Below, piece after piece: positions 48,131 through 61,300 of a stretch of 64,000 nucleotides of DNA. The first letter of the stretch is position 1; the number at the start of each line of letters is the position of its first letter. The DNA is from Cryptomeria japonica (taxonomy: Eukaryota; Streptophyta; Pinopsida; Cupressales; Cupressaceae), in assembly GCF_030272615.1 (NCBI RefSeq), contig NC_081414.1, positions 230,953,733 through 231,017,732 of the forward strand. The letters run 5' to 3'. The notes beneath the pieces are model-generated. The model was not told where the DNA came from, made no database searches, and saw nothing but the letters and a program-made list of their open reading frames with translations. A program made the translations under genes and the position numbers.

Positions 48131-49659
48131 CACACATGAAGCTTCATTTGGACTTGGATATAATCCTTCTAATCCCACCAAAGAATCTAAAAGACCATCT
48201 CTCAATGTGAATTCTATATTTAGTAGTGATGATGACCTCACCTTAATTAAATTGTCTTCCACTTCTTTCAAAACTCATCCCCCTCATAAGGAAATCTTGG
48301 TGATGAACAAATCTCTTTATGAATCTCCTCAAGATATTTCTAATCCCACTTATGATATTTTTTCTTCTACTCATTCTAAAATCCCTTCTTCTAGGAATAA
48401 GGCTCTAATGAATTACACTTATCCCTCTCCTAATATTTCTCGTGTGCAAGAAAAGTATGACTTGGTGGCCTATTATTCTCCTATAAACTTATCTCTTTCT
48501 AAAGACTTTTTAATATTCATCATCTTATATATGTTTTTAATCTCACTTATAGTAGAGCATTTAACATGTCATATTCAAATACCTCATTCAATCTACCATG
48601 TCTTTAAATAAAATTAATGTCTATTATGTTCCTCATCATTATGTGACATTGGTAGCTCACTTACTGGGGGATTATTGTCATTCATTATGGTACAATTTCA
48701 CATGCAATCATACTTTTGGAAGCAACATAATAGCCTATTTATATCTCATCTCTTCTCCCTATATACGTATGGGGAGCAAGAGTGATTTCAAAAATCTCTC
48801 CTTCTTAAGATTAAAATTTCCCCTGTGTACAGTAGTGTCTTCTATAAGGATTTATTATTGATTGTAGAGGTGTATTCATATTTGAATTACTTCTCTCATA
48901 TTGAAACAAGCATCCCTAATGGGGATCTTAGGTGCAACTACATATCCTTAATTGGGACCTCCTCCTTGGTGTTGGAAGTCTTTGATCATTCATCAATTCC
49001 TTTTCTTCATTGAGTAGTATCTTTTATAATAAACCCTTCTATTTTGTGAACGTGCATGTCCCTGATGAGGATCTCTTGCCTTCTTTTAGAAGGGTGTTGC
49101 TATAAATAATCTCTCTTTGATGTCATTTCAATCCTCCATTCTTTTCCAATTTCCTTTACAAAGTTGCATTTTTGGATTATATCTCTTTGCATTTGTTTCC
49201 ATTTAAATCTTTCATCTTGTGTTAGAAAGCTCTCAAATACCCACACTCTTTGTTGTGTTGGAATTGAGGTTTAGTCCTCTTTCTTACCAAATGATTCTCT
49301 ATTAGTTTTTGATCTTGTATCAAATCTTCTTGTGAGCATTTGTCATCAATCTTCTTTCACAATTCAATGCGGTAAACATGATACCCTGTCTCAACTCACT
49401 AAATTAGCAAGACGAAACAAGGGGGGCATATAGATACCCACAAATTTTCATCACATTCCTTAGTAAACATTTAGGTGATTTTGTGATTTTATCTAACATG
49501 TGGTTTTGTAGGGTGTGGTTCCTAACTGTGTACTACAGATACCGCTGGGGGCTTCGTCCGACAACTTGTGGATATATCCTTTCTCATGAATGTTTACTTT
49601 TCTTTACTTTAGCTTGCATATGCACATAGTGTCATATGACCGCTAAAGTGGGGGCTAAA
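48131..49659 (+). other. E3 3' region and polypurine tract
   Basis: A Ser/Pro-rich reading continues to about 48500, after which there is no coding pattern. The purine-rich gctaaagtgggggctaaa (49642-49659) abuts the right LTR and serves as the polypurine tract. RT, RNase H and integrase are entirely missing. Confidence 0.7.
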
Positions 49660-51313
49660 TGTAGCATCGTAAATTGTACACCCTTGCTAGGGTAGTACAA
49701 TTCTATGCTTAGTTTAGCACCCGCCTTAGTGTGCTTACATCTTGCATTATAATTTCCCTTTAAGTATTTAATTAATTAACTTATTTAAATATAAATTCAT
49801 ATTTCATCACTTAATACATCATAAAATTGGGCCCTTTACCCTAAGTGTGCCCCTTTTTATTTTATTCTTCCAATAAATAATTAAATTATAAACCCTAATT
49901 ATGTCCTATTTTGATCTTTAAGGCCTGATTTCGCATATCAAAACATCTCAAAATCAGCTGTAACTTTGGGATTCACTATAATATCATCCTATCTAATGAC
50001 CTTGAAAAATTGGTGAAAAGTTGGTCTGACCTAGTGCACTTTGCACCTGGTCCCCGACATTTTTCCCGAAATTTTGGGAGCATAATTCTATAATATTATA
50101 ATGCTTAACCACAAGAAATTGGCAAGAAATTCAAATCCTAGGTCGGCCTAAAGATGAAATTAAGATCCAGGGTTTCATACATAAGATCTCTCTTTCTTCA
50201 CTTGAAGGCATCTTATCTATCTAATCTAAGGAGTTTTGGTGAAAGGAGCTAGCGATCACAAGGAGCCTTCTATGTAGTGAAAGATAAGCTTATGTGGAGT
50301 CTTCAACAACATTCATCAAGCATTTATCAAGTATTCATCAAGCATTCAATATCAATTAGGAGCCTTGAAGACATTGAAGAATAATAGGAGATCAAGTGGC
50401 TTATATCTCTCCCTTGGGGATTGGTATTGTTTCATGTTGTTTTCATATCTTTGTATGAGCTTATTTACACTCATTTTAATATTTAAATTCATGCTTTAGA
50501 TAATTTAGCACATTTGATTTGGAGAATTATTATTTACATTTACATTTACATACATTTAGGGTTTACTCTCCAAAGCGTAGGGTAGCTCTAGTTTCTTATC
50601 TTTCTCATTTTAGGGTCTTGCACACACACAAGATTCTTGCACACACTACTTTACCATACAAATCGGCTATTTTTTGAGGTGGATATCACCAAAACAGGAA
50701 CCCTACATAGCCACCCAAACCTTCTCTTTTCAGTTGCATTTGCAGGTACAGGTACTCGAGTGACTTTCAGGATTAGCAGAAGACACATGGACAGTTGCAA
50801 GCCTTAGATCTTCCCTAAAACCATCAGGGACATGGGTGTTGCGTCCTAGTCCTGCCTAGGATAGGGGCGTGGCACCCTAGTCCCCCCACTTTCAGATGAT
50901 TTCAGATTGCAGTCTTTCAATTGCAGCCTCCTGTCTACAGAAACAAGACCAGAGCGTGACACCCCTGTCCAGGTTATTTTGGCAAATTTTTCAACACTAG
51001 GTACACATTCAAATTCCTCCCCCTTCTCTGCTTTCAATATCTTAGTTTCAGATCTGCAAGTTTCTGCAATTTCAGTTCATATATGCTTCATTGTTTACCT
51101 CCTAGTTTAGTTGATCAATCACACCCTATTTTTCATATCTTCTCTTCATATACAACAAGAGGAATAGAAACCTTAAGATATAATCCTTGGCTCTCTCGTT
51201 CTCACAAGAAGTAGCCAAAGTGAGCTATCTCCTTAGGCTCTTTCATATTCCCAATGTATTGGCAAAGGTGGGATTAAGTCCTAGTCCCCCGATCTTGCTT
51301 TTTCCCCTCCACA
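49660..51313 (+). repeat. E3 right LTR (about 1.65 kb)
   Basis: It matches 43298-44986 from tgtagcatcg to cctccaca. Small indels distinguish the copies, for example loss of agtggtttgactaaggc-type sequence near 50695. Confidence 0.88.
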
Positions 51314-51587
51314 TTTTGGTGAACCAGACGTGAATCCAAATTTATTTAGTTCTAATTTGTGTTCTCAAATCTGAGTGTTTTTTTCTATTTCAAATTCAAA
51401 TTTACATTTAGAAGTTTCAATTCCTTGCAAATTTAAAAAATTTAGAGGTCAATTTTGTTAAAACTCTAGTTTTTGAATTCAAAATTGAACTTGTGGATAG
51501 CTTAATTTGGATCATTTATTTTGGATCTAATTTAGGAACACATTTCAATCATAAATTTCATTTATAAATCAACATTTAGAGTGCTAC
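51314..51587 (+). other. Second E3-family primer site and partial leader
   Basis: tggtgaaccagacgtgaa (51317-51334) is one mismatch from the tRNA-Trp complement, better than the left site. The following leader parallels 45008-45270 up to aacatttagagtgct, where homology ends at about 51587 and the LINE-side sequence begins. Confidence 0.82.
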
Positions 51588-51846
51588 AACTTCCAAATCA
51601 TTGTATAAAGGAGGGATGTGAAGCAATTCGTCCTCCATGTTCTCTAAGAATATATATAATGCTTCTCTGAAAAGGTTGCGAGCTGACATAATTACCTACC
51701 ATAATGAACACATCCTTCAAAAGGTACCTTATGTAATGCAAATATGTAACCCTTACTTCCCATGATCACCCTTTGTGACCTGGAAGCCTATCCTAATGCC
51801 ACCTAGCAATCGTACCGCTGCGAATACGAACCATCCCAATTTTTAA

Positions 51847-51936
51847 ATTCAAAGCATGATTATTCGATCACTTGGCTAACTTTTCAAAGTTATTCAAAGC
51901 ATGATTATTCGATCACTTGGCTAACTTTTCAAAGTT
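51847..51936. repeat. 45-bp perfect tandem duplication near LINE 3' end
   Basis: The unit attcaaagcatgattattcg... ending caaagtt occurs twice without differences, at 51847 and 51892. Identity in an otherwise decayed element suggests a recent duplication. Confidence 0.9.
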
Positions 51937-52059
51937 GGTACTCGGGCATCATGACTAGTATGTCATATCCACACTTGTTGGACCTTATGGGGAAATGACC
52001 TTGCGTATGATAGCTCGTCCTTGTGACCTTTACCAGATCTATTCAGTGGCATTTCCAAT

Positions 52060-52587
52060 TCAGGCATTATTGTGGAATAATTCGATGGAATTTCTATGTA
52101 CTGCTACTAGCTTTGCCAAGTCATCTACCAGTCCATTGCTCTCCCAATAGATGTGGCAAATTTTGAATTCATCAAAGAAATTTAATATATCAAGTATGGG
52201 TACCAACCATCTCTCAAGGTGATCTTTCACCACCAATTGATTTATGAGAGCATTGATCATTAGAAGAGAATCCCCTTCTAGGCATAGTTTTGTTGCTCCC
52301 AATCTTCTGTCGAGTTCAACCCCTTTCAAGGAAGCTCTGAATTTTGTGATATTGTTTGTAGTCTTTCCAATATACTCTGTTGATTTTCCAATAATGAGAC
52401 ATTGATCATCTCTTGCAACATGGACTGTCCCAGCATGCCCTGGATTGCCCAGGAAGGCCCCACCAAAATTTATCTTTATCCACCCTTTATTAGGGGCATG
52501 CCAACATGTGGCACTCCATTTGGTCAAGCAATCAGACTGAGCTAAATCATATCCCCTCAAGACCATCAAGCTCGAAAATATTTTCAT
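52060..52587 (-). pseudogene. LINE RNase H domain
   Basis: It reads GWIKINFGGAFLGNPGHAG, NITKFRASLKGVEL, LCLEGDSLLMINAL and SNGLVDDLAKLV. In the RNase H family these positions hold Asp (NFDG), Glu (TEFRA), Asp and Asp. The first is Gly and the second Lys here, so the domain is dead. This RNase H type is found at the C-terminus of many plant L1 ORF2 proteins and in host RVT_3-like genes. Context (directly behind the LINE RT, same strand) assigns it to the LINE. Confidence 0.88.
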
Positions 52588-53485
52588 TCATTCACTATCT
52601 CTGTTTGTGAACACATTGGACTTTTTTGTCTTCCTTTTGGCCACTTTGTTCACTAGTTCCACTATAGCTGCCTCTATTTTTGACACTAGAACTTCCCTTG
52701 GCATTTCTTGATTTTTGAAGATCCTATTGTTCCTTTCCTTCCACAGTTCCCAAATAAACATTGAAGGAAGGACCAACCAAATTTTACTGAACATACCATT
52801 GAACATGTATCTAGGCCATGAGATGAACCAATCCTTCAGGTTTTGCAGCTCTACATGTTGAAATTCTAGTTTCCCCATTAGAAATTTTCAGCAAAATAGT
52901 GCATATGGGCATGACCATAACAGGTGGCTCATAGTTTCCAAATTGCTTTTGGATAGAGTGATTCTATTGGGGCCACATATTCCAATTTTGGCTAGTCTAT
53001 CTCATGTTAGAATTATTCCTTGAATGGCTAGCCATGAAAAAACACCAGCTTTGAGAAGTAAGCCTTTACCCCAAAGGAGTTTGACTGGCCATTGACTATT
53101 GATTTCAGCTACTTCCTTTATCTTGTATCAAAGTTTCACCTTATATTCCCCATCCTTTGAAGCACACCACATAGTTTTATCATTATTTTGTGAGATGGGG
53201 ATGTGTCTTTCTCAAAGAATGTTTGCTAGAATATCTTTCTGAGCTTGGGGGGCATTAATGCTCTCCAAGGATTTCCAACACCATTTACTGAATCCATCAA
53301 TCTTGACTACTTATCCATAGTTGCAAACCTTGGTCTCCCATACTCTAGAGGTTTTTTCTTTGATCTCCCTCAGATTTGGATCAATTCCCAATTTTTGATG
53401 TCCATCCCATGAGTCTTCCCAGAAGGAAGCTAAGTGGTCATTGCAAACTTCCTAAGTGACATGCTTTTCTACAATATCTCTACTT
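52588..53485 (-). pseudogene. LINE zinc-binding region between RT and RNase H
   Basis: The frames include WLVLPSMFIWELWKERNNRIF, the phrase typical of the zf-RVT region and following linker of plant LINEs. Several stops separate the pieces. Clear Cys/His ligands can be made out only in part (CGPNRITL near 52960). Confidence 0.75.
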
Positions 53486-54990
53486 TCACAGATAAAATTC
53501 CAAATGGACAGATCCTTTTGGTGGATCTATGACCCTTAGGATGCTGATTGGGTCATTTAAATCAAGGTATTTTCTTTTGAGAATCCAGTCCCATTTCAAA
53601 TTTGACTTGGTCATTATCCAAGAAATCTTAGCCCCTAAGGCCATGTTCATGACATTGAGTTGCCTCACCCTTTCCCCACCAACATTCCAAGGTCTGCAAA
53701 CCTTATCCCATGCCAAAAGTGCTTGCTTCTGGTCCTCATGAGGGTTGGTCCAAAAACATCTTCTCAGAATTTGATTAAGGTTGTCTTTTACTGATGATGG
53801 TAGTTTAAAATAGGCCATATAGTATATTGGAATTGCCGATAGGACCGTCTTGACCATAAGCAGTCTTCCCGCAAAAGTGAGTTACTTCCCCTTCCAAAGC
53901 TCCATTTTGTTTTTACAATTCTCTATCAATCTATCCCAATAGAATTTTTTTATGATCCCCCCAAATAGAGGAAGCCCTAGGAGTTTACTAGGGAGGTTTG
54001 CAACTTTTAGGCCCTAAATTCTAGCAATGCCAAGTTGGAGGCCCGACTGGACATTGAGAAAGAAAACCTCTAATTTGTGCAAGTTTATGGATTGACCATA
54101 TGCCTTGCTATAGTTGTTAAGGATGGATTCAATTCTTCTAGGTTCAACCCTAGATGCTTCCCCAAATAAGATGGTCTCATCAACAAACTGTTGATGAGTT
54201 ACTGGTTCAATACCTAGAGTGATTTCTATCCCCCTCGACTGCCCCTCCATCCTAGCCTGAGTAATGCTCCTTCTTGGTGCCTCTACCATAATTATGAAAG
54301 GATATGGAGACAGACTATCTCCTTATCTTATCCCCCTGCTAGTTTTCAAATATCCATTTTCCACCCCATTGACTAGGATAGAGAACATTGGGGATTCGAT
54401 GCAACTTCTCACCCATTCAATCCAGTTTTTGTCAAAACCAAATCTGGATAAGACATCTAGCAAAAATCTTCTGTCTAACAAGTCGTAAGCTTTTAGTATA
54501 TACAATGTGATGATCATGCAAGGCTTCCTTAATTTTTTGGTTGAGTGTACCACTTCATGAGCCACAATAATGCCCTTTTTGATTGATCTTCTAGGAGAAA
54601 AACTGCTATGCTCTTCTGATATGATCTTGTCTATCACCCTCTTGAGCCTATTCACCATTATTTTGGTGATGATCTTATAAATGGTATTACATAAAGCAAT
54701 TGGTTAGTAATCCCCCATACCTATGGCATCTTTTTTTCCTTGGGAATGAGGGCCTCAAAGGCATGATTGACTGCCCCCAAAATTGAAGTTTTTTTCCTAG
54801 ACTCTTCCATAACTTTTAGTTGATCCTCCTTGATAATATCCCAAAAGGTTTGATAGAAGCAGAGAGGGAAACCGTCCGGTCTAAGGGATTTGTTTGGAGC
54901 CATATGGAAAGTTTCATTTTTTAATTCTTCCAAGAAAATATATTTGGAAAGCTGTTTATTATCCTCCCCTGAGATGATGCTAGGGATCTT
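53486..54990 (-). pseudogene. LINE reverse transcriptase
   Basis: It reads APNKSLRPDGFPLCFYQTFW, IALCNTIYKIITK-like sequence, EEHSSFSPRRSIKKGI, TLYILKAYDLLDRRFL, QQFVDETILFGEA and LPSKLLGLPLFGG. The first catalytic Asp (LDxxKAYD) is Tyr, and the FADD box is FVDE. It is therefore inactive. A stop lies within SRGIRxGDSLSP. The later region (WKGKxLTFAGRLLMVKTVL, CRPWNVGGERVRQLNVMN) follows the normal LINE order. RT would copy LINE RNA at the nick. Confidence 0.92.
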
Positions 54991-55799
54991 GTTCAGGAAC
55001 TCTTCACTGAGTGCTCTTTGATTTATGCTCTGATTATCTTGATTTAAAAGGTTTTGAAAATACCTAACCGCTTCCTATCTGATCTCTTCCTTGGAATTAA
55101 CCATAGTCCCATCTTCTCTAGACAACTCTAATATTTTATTTCTATTCCTATTGGTGATTGCTGAGTTATGGAAGAACTTTGTGTTTTTGTCTCCTTCTTA
55201 AGCCAAAGCTCCCTTGACTTTTGCTTCCAAAATTGTTCTTCTCTGGCTATAATTTCTACTTTCTTTCCCTTTAAACTCTTGTCCTTTCTAAATTATTCAT
55301 CCCTCATTCCATTAGCAATAACTATTTCGTTCAAGTCCCTCAACTTACTTTCTATCCTCTGACTTTCTGAAAAAATGTTTTTTAATTGCACCTTATTCCA
55401 TTCCTTTGGTTTGGCTTTGACAAATAAGAGTTTCTTGTAAAAAATGAACATCTTGGAGTGATTTCCAACTCAACATTCCCACCACCATTGAGTCAAGGAG
55501 ACCAAGAGTGTGGGATCCCTGATCCATATCTTTTAAAACCTAAAGGGGGATCCACCAGAATAAGGGTCGATGACAAAGACTAGCTGGATTGGGAAGTGAT
55601 CCGGCCCACTGTAGGGTAGAACTCAAGCCTCTACCAAAATTGGGACCTCAAACCAATCTCCATGTAGGGAAAATCTATTTAACTTCTCTACAATGCTAGT
55701 GAAACCCTGTTTTCTATTGGTCCAAGTAAATTTGTCATTATTAGACACTACTTCCCTGAGGTGGTTGGAGTCAACAAATTCCTAAAAGTCTTGTTGGAT
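54991..55799 (-). pseudogene. LINE ORF2 linker between endonuclease and RT
   Basis: A protein-like frame with stops. Readable phrases include NDKFTWTNRKQG, FSLHGDWFEV, YSGPDHFPIQL (end of the endonuclease fold, His retained), EGDKNTKFFHNSA and RNKILEL. These match the usual sequence order in plant L1 ORF2. Confidence 0.82.
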
Positions 55800-56276
55800 T
55801 ATTCTTTTTGGCATGATGTCTCCCTATTTTTTTGAGTTATTGAGAGATTCATTAAATTTTCCTCCAATGATGACCTTGGCATCCCTGTCTGTGAGGAGTT
55901 GTCTAGATATATCTTGCCATAGCTCTCTTTTTGTAGTTGTGGCAATGGGCCCATACACATTGATCACCTTCCATATTTTGTTGCCTTGAAGACAGTGATA
56001 TGAGACCATCATCCAATTACTATGACAAATCTCAAGAATACACCTAGCCTTTGCAGGGTTCCAGAGAACCCCAATACCTCCCAAAACACCCAGGGATTCA
56101 AAAAATAGACCCTCCCATTGCCTCCAATACTTCATATTATTTTTTTGCTCTGCCTTGCTTCACTTGGTTTCCTAAATTAGTACTAGATCAACCTTGTTGG
56201 TATCTATTTGGTGCTTAAAAAGGTGCCATTTGCTAGGGGCATTTAAGTCCCTAACATTCCAGCTTAGAATCCTCAC
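55800..56276 (-). pseudogene. LINE endonuclease (APE-type)
   Basis: It starts ILSWNVRDLNAPSKW, continues VLI-stop-ETK (Gln to stop), GGIGVLWNPAKARC, KVINVYGP and IIGGKFNES. The GDFN catalytic Asp is Lys here. The enzyme would nick the target DNA. The start overlaps the end of ORF1 by a few bases, as is common. Confidence 0.88.
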
Positions 56277-58372
56277 GGCTCCTTAGGAAGGGGCAACTCC
56301 TTCCCATTTCTAAGAATTGTTTGGAAGAGCTTGGTTTTCCCTTTTGCACAACTGGTCATGGCCAATTTGGTCTTATTGGATAGACGTCCCCTCTGCCTAT
56401 TTGTTTTTAGTTTGGGTGCCTTCAGGAGAGATTTTGTTTGCTCAAGACCTCTCTCCTCTATGATCCTTGCCTGGAACTCCTCAAAGCTATCATCCAAATC
56501 CGAGTCTAAATTGAGATCAACTTCTACTTCACCACTATCATAGGTCTCCACAATCCTTGCCTTATCCTTCTTAGTGCTTCCCAAGCCCAGGAATTCCTCA
56601 TTATAGTGCTTTCCCAACACAATTGAATGGTCTCCTTGATATAGTTGTGATATATCCAATAGGCCAAGGAACCCTAACACTTTAGGTTCTACATTAGGAA
56701 TCTCTACCTCCTTGCTGGTAGATTATGCCTATACCATTCTCAATTCCCCTAGGAACTACAACTTGCATGATAGGATCAACATGGGTGGATAGGGCATTAC
56801 CAGTCTTTGGGGTTTTGATATTGCCAAACCCAACATGATCCTCATATTCGCTATCGTCCACCACCTTGTGCCCTTCTTTCAGAATCGCTCTCTCTGGCCA
56901 AATCATGTCAATTAGTTTCTTCTCCATATCTGATAGTGGTTTTCCTAGCTGATTGCTTATTTTTTCCATACTGACAATTGTTTGATCAAATTTGTGATAG
57001 TGGCTCACTAACACCAGAGATTGACAATTGTCTGGATTGAGAGCTAATGACTTACATTGGTAGCATAGATTCAATTTATCTTCTCTATCAATTACTTGCA
57101 TCCAATTACCTACATCTAAGAGCAATTCTATTTCTGCTGTAATACTCGCATCCTTGCAATGCTAACACACATTCTAAAATATACTCCCAATTTCTGATCT
57201 TCCAGAGTTGTATCCAGATAGATAAATTTACCCAATTTCCCGCTGATGCCTTTGATAATCTCATCCCCCCAGAATTATGAAGGCATGTTATAAAGATGGA
57301 ACCAAATTGTCGTTTCCGTAGCAAATTCCATCCAAGGATTGAATCTTGGTTTCCAATCAAACAGATGCATTTGATCCCCTTCCATGAAGATGGGGCCAAA
57401 ATTTAGAGCCTTTTGCTTTTCCACTATGGAGGCAAAGGAGATCAAACGAAACCCATTTGTTATCAGTTTGATCAAGATGTTTTTAACCCACTGATCTTGG
57501 CACCAATTACTAATTTCCTCTTGAGTTTTCCATTTCAACCCTCCCCATTTAATGAAAAGCCATACTTTCTCTAAAAAAACTTTACTCTGATTGACTACAT
57601 CATCTACAATGGAAATTGAGAAGGGGTGGATTGAGGAGGTCTTATCAGACACCTGCTTCTTGTTAGGAGGAGGATCATTTAATACATATTTTGAGCCAAC
57701 ACCTTAACCTTCCTATCTCGATCTCAAAGATCATTTGAGGGCCCTACCTTGTGTTGATTAGATCTCCAATAACATGACACATCCGCTTCAGAGATTGACA
57801 TTTTCCTAAACCACCCATTCTTTCTTCGTTGAAAACCCTTGTCTCTCCATTCTTGAGAGGAGGATGGCCATTCACTTTGAGGGTGATTGATAGGCTAGGA
57901 GCCCTTTCAAATTTTCTGCTTGATCCAAGGGGGCACTATACTTTGGTTTCATATCCTTGAAACCCTTCTTTGATCCTAAAACCCTAGTCAGACCAAACTA
58001 CGTCGGGCAGTTCATCCCCCCGGACTGATGGAGTTTGTCAACCTAGAGTCCTTTCTTGAAAACCCATTGCAATATGTAATTATCCATCTGACCATATGAA
58101 TAAGCAGGCTGCCTCCTGATTTCCTTCATCGACCCCCACCCAGACTTGCCATATGCCTGCCACCCATTGTTGATTCTTGCTCTGATAGTTGTCATCAGGA
58201 TAGCTTGGTCAGTTTCACCACTCTAGGAAGTCACCTTCTAATATCCATTCCTTCCATCAAATTGATGATCGATATGTTGGCTTCACCCTTGCTTGAACTA
58301 CTCTCGATACCCCAGATTTGCTCCGCTCCTGCCACTGAGTAGTCCTTCGCCTTCGCCTTCCGTGCTTTCCAT
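56270..58372 (-). pseudogene. LINE ORF1 (RNA-binding protein with DUF4283-like and zinc-knuckle regions)
   Basis: ATG at 58372 (MESTEGEGEGLLSGRSGANL). A DUF4283-like middle follows: VFLEKVWLFIKWGGLKWK, LISFASIVEKQKALNFGP, FDWKPRFNPWMEFATETTIW. Next comes a knuckle CYQCKSLALNPDNC (near 57055), in which the expected His is Leu and the Gly is Ala. The C-terminus is charged and ends before the endonuclease. Frameshift and stops occur at about 57275 and 57125. ORF1 proteins coat LINE RNA. Confidence 0.82.
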
Positions 58373-58378
58373 TTCTGT

Positions 58379-61300
58379 TATGTGTTATTTTATTTAAATA
58401 TTATGTTGGGTTGATTTTATTTTGGGTTTTAATTAATTAATAATGTTATGAGTCATAATGTGTAATTACTAAATAATATTAATTGTGAGTTTAATATTAT
58501 TAAATAAATTATTTTATTGGAATTATATTATTGAAGCTTTTATATTTAATTGAGATTTAATTGATTAGTTTATTTGGAGCTTTTATATTTAATTGTTTAT
58601 TAATTATTAATTATTTTATTTAATTTTATTTAACTTTAGTGGCTAATTGGGAGTTTTATTTAGTAATTATTATTTTTAAATACTTTTCTTGTGTTTTCAA
58701 AGGTGGAAGTGGAGTGAGCTTTATGCTTTGCATTGAAATTTCTAATTGGTTTTTTCCATGCAAGATTATTATTATTTTAGAATTTTTGCTTTGTGTTTTT
58801 TATTAGGACTTTTTGTCGAGTTTTTAGAGGAGTTTTGCATTATTATTGCATAAGCTGAATTTTGGAGAAGTTTTGCAATATTGTTCTGGAGAAATTTTGG
58901 TATTTTCAAGAGATGAATTACTTTTAGATATTGAAGAAGTTATCCGTGGAATTTGTTCATTGTGGATTACATATTTTGGGAATTTTCTTTGTTGTTGTGG
59001 ATTGCATTGGCGTTTTTTGGATTTTGGGTTGCGCTTCAACTTTCTTTAGATTTAGAACTTCTTCTAATTTCCAGGTTGGAGGTTCTATTATCTTTATTTT
59101 TAATCTTTAGTTTTCAAAAAAAAGAGAAAAGATTGTCTACTTTGTGTCTGTTAATTGTCTTTTGGGTTTAATTGGGAAGAAATGGGTATACTATTATTAA
59201 TATTATTATAGTTAGAAACTTCCAATTAGTGTATATATGAGGATTTGGGGCTCTTGTTGTGTTCTAATTCATTGTGTTAAATTCCCATGCCCATGTAAGG
59301 AATTCATATTATGTTTCTATGGTTTAAATTTTGTATTCTTTACTATCTGAGAACATATTGTGTTTTGAAAACATACTGCTATTTGAAAACATACCGCGTT
59401 TGAAAACATTTTGTGTATGCGCCAGGGTTTTATGTAATTGCACCAGAGTTTTCTTTATTGGCATTGTTCTTCTATTTTTTTTTACCAGTCTGAGTCAAAC
59501 CAGAGACTTGATTTTGAAATTATGATTTTCTGTGATGATTTCCTAGAATTGGTTAATTGGATTTTTGATGGATTTATGTGATATTCTTGATATATCTTGT
59601 TGAAATATTATGTTTGGAAGGACAATTTATTGTATTAGTTCGAATTGTATATGGGAACCAATTTGATTATGCATATCATGACATTTATGAGATGCATTTT
59701 ATCCCTAGACCTTAGGAGCATGCTAGAGGAAGTGACTTCCAAGTGAGTGCTAAGATCATGAGAGATAGACTACCAAGAGGTTCCTTATAAGGATGCTTAG
59801 AGATCTAGACTGGAAGGAGATTTCATTGGCATTTTTTTTGTAAACAAGCGATAATCTTAAATAATTAATCTAAAAGGGTTGGGCAGAAGGTTTTCACATT
59901 AATAAGATAATGAAATGTTTTGGTGCCCCAATCATGGGCTAGAATGCTAGTACAGGCTCAGGATGAGATTGGGAAGGCCTTGGAGATGCAAACCAAACTC
60001 CCTTGACTCTTTCAAAGGTTGAGATGCTTCCACATGGGTATCACAAGTGCCGAGGCGAGTCCCCAAGATTTCCCTTTTATGTTGTGATAGCATGTGATGA
60101 CACTTTCCCCTACTCGTGTCCTTGGTCTTAGCCTTTGTTTTATGGAAGTTTTTGGTTAGTCTTTGTTTTATATTTGAGCATGTCCCTTATATTGATAATC
60201 ATTGCATATGTTGTCCGGTTGTTCTCTTGTTAGTCTTTATTTTAAGATTAAACCTATGTCTTGTGTTGGTAGTCTTTGTTTATGTTATTTTGTTGTGTTC
60301 CTTTGGGAGATAGGTGTCAGTCTAAGCTTAGCGTGTGTGGGGCCTTATATCATTCTCCAGAGCGTAGGGGATGGTTCCTTTTGGTTCCACATGGTCGATT
60401 AGTTGATGATTTTCTTCCATTGGGATATTTTCTCTTTGTTGGATGTTTGTGAGCGTGTTAGATATTTTTACTTTTCAACAATTTCTTGTACTATGGAGCA
60501 AATGTATACCATGATTACTTATTCTACAGCAGATGATGTATATATGCAACATGATACCTATACATAATGTAATATGTAACTTAATGTTGATTTATGTAAT
60601 GATGATTAGAAAGAAGTGGCTATTGGTATTGTTAGTTTAGGATCATTTTATGAACAGGTATTAAATGGATTCATTGTGCCATAAGTATTTAATGGAATTT
60701 ATATGATTACTTTTCTATGTTGTTTATGGTGAAATGAGTATTGGTGTTAATAGCGAAAAATAGATATTGAACATTGTTAGTTGTTGTATATTATCTTATT
60801 ACTGTTGAATTTAGATAATGATGTTATGATACCCTAGGGAAGAGATGTAAAGAATGTAAAGGATGTATATATGTTTAACTGTTTATATGATTATTTTGCT
60901 TCTATGATTTAGTTTCATATGTTCATGCTTAATTTGTGTATGAAATTTATAATGAAAATTTAATAATGTAGATGAATGGGTTGTTATCTTTTAAGAAATT
61001 TTTGTATCTATTTTCCTAGATTAAGTGTTAGTTTCTCTAGGGTTTCATGGCGAGCATTAAAAAAAAAGACCCTCTTGTGGTATCTTGTACAGTCTTGTAA
61101 AATTTGTAAAGTATCTTAATTGCCAAATATTATCTTTTGTATTAGGGAACGATTTAAGGGCATTGGTGAAGTTTTTGCACCCTTTTTCATCCTCTCCTTT
61201 CACATTTTGGCAGTGTGTAACACCCAGGGGAGTCATTTTTCTTATTCTTCCTAAAGTCAAATTTTAATTTTTCAAAGTGCTTGGGGTGTATTAGTGACCA

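Larger units (their letters stand above)
51588..58378 (-). mobile_element. L1-type LINE, nearly full length, inactive
   Basis: On the minus strand the order is ORF1 (DUF4283-like plus worn zinc knuckle), endonuclease, RT, the zinc-containing region after RT, and RNase H, as in plant L1 elements with RNase H. Stops and frameshifts are frequent, and catalytic residues are lost in several domains. The 5' end is near the ORF1 start at 58372. A poly-A tail and target duplications were not found, so the left border is set by the end of E3 homology. Confidence 0.85.

Noticed and set aside
58379-59300. AT-rich LTR-like block right of the LINE
   Set aside because: It has LTR-like composition but no partner, no TG/CA pair with duplications and no primer site.
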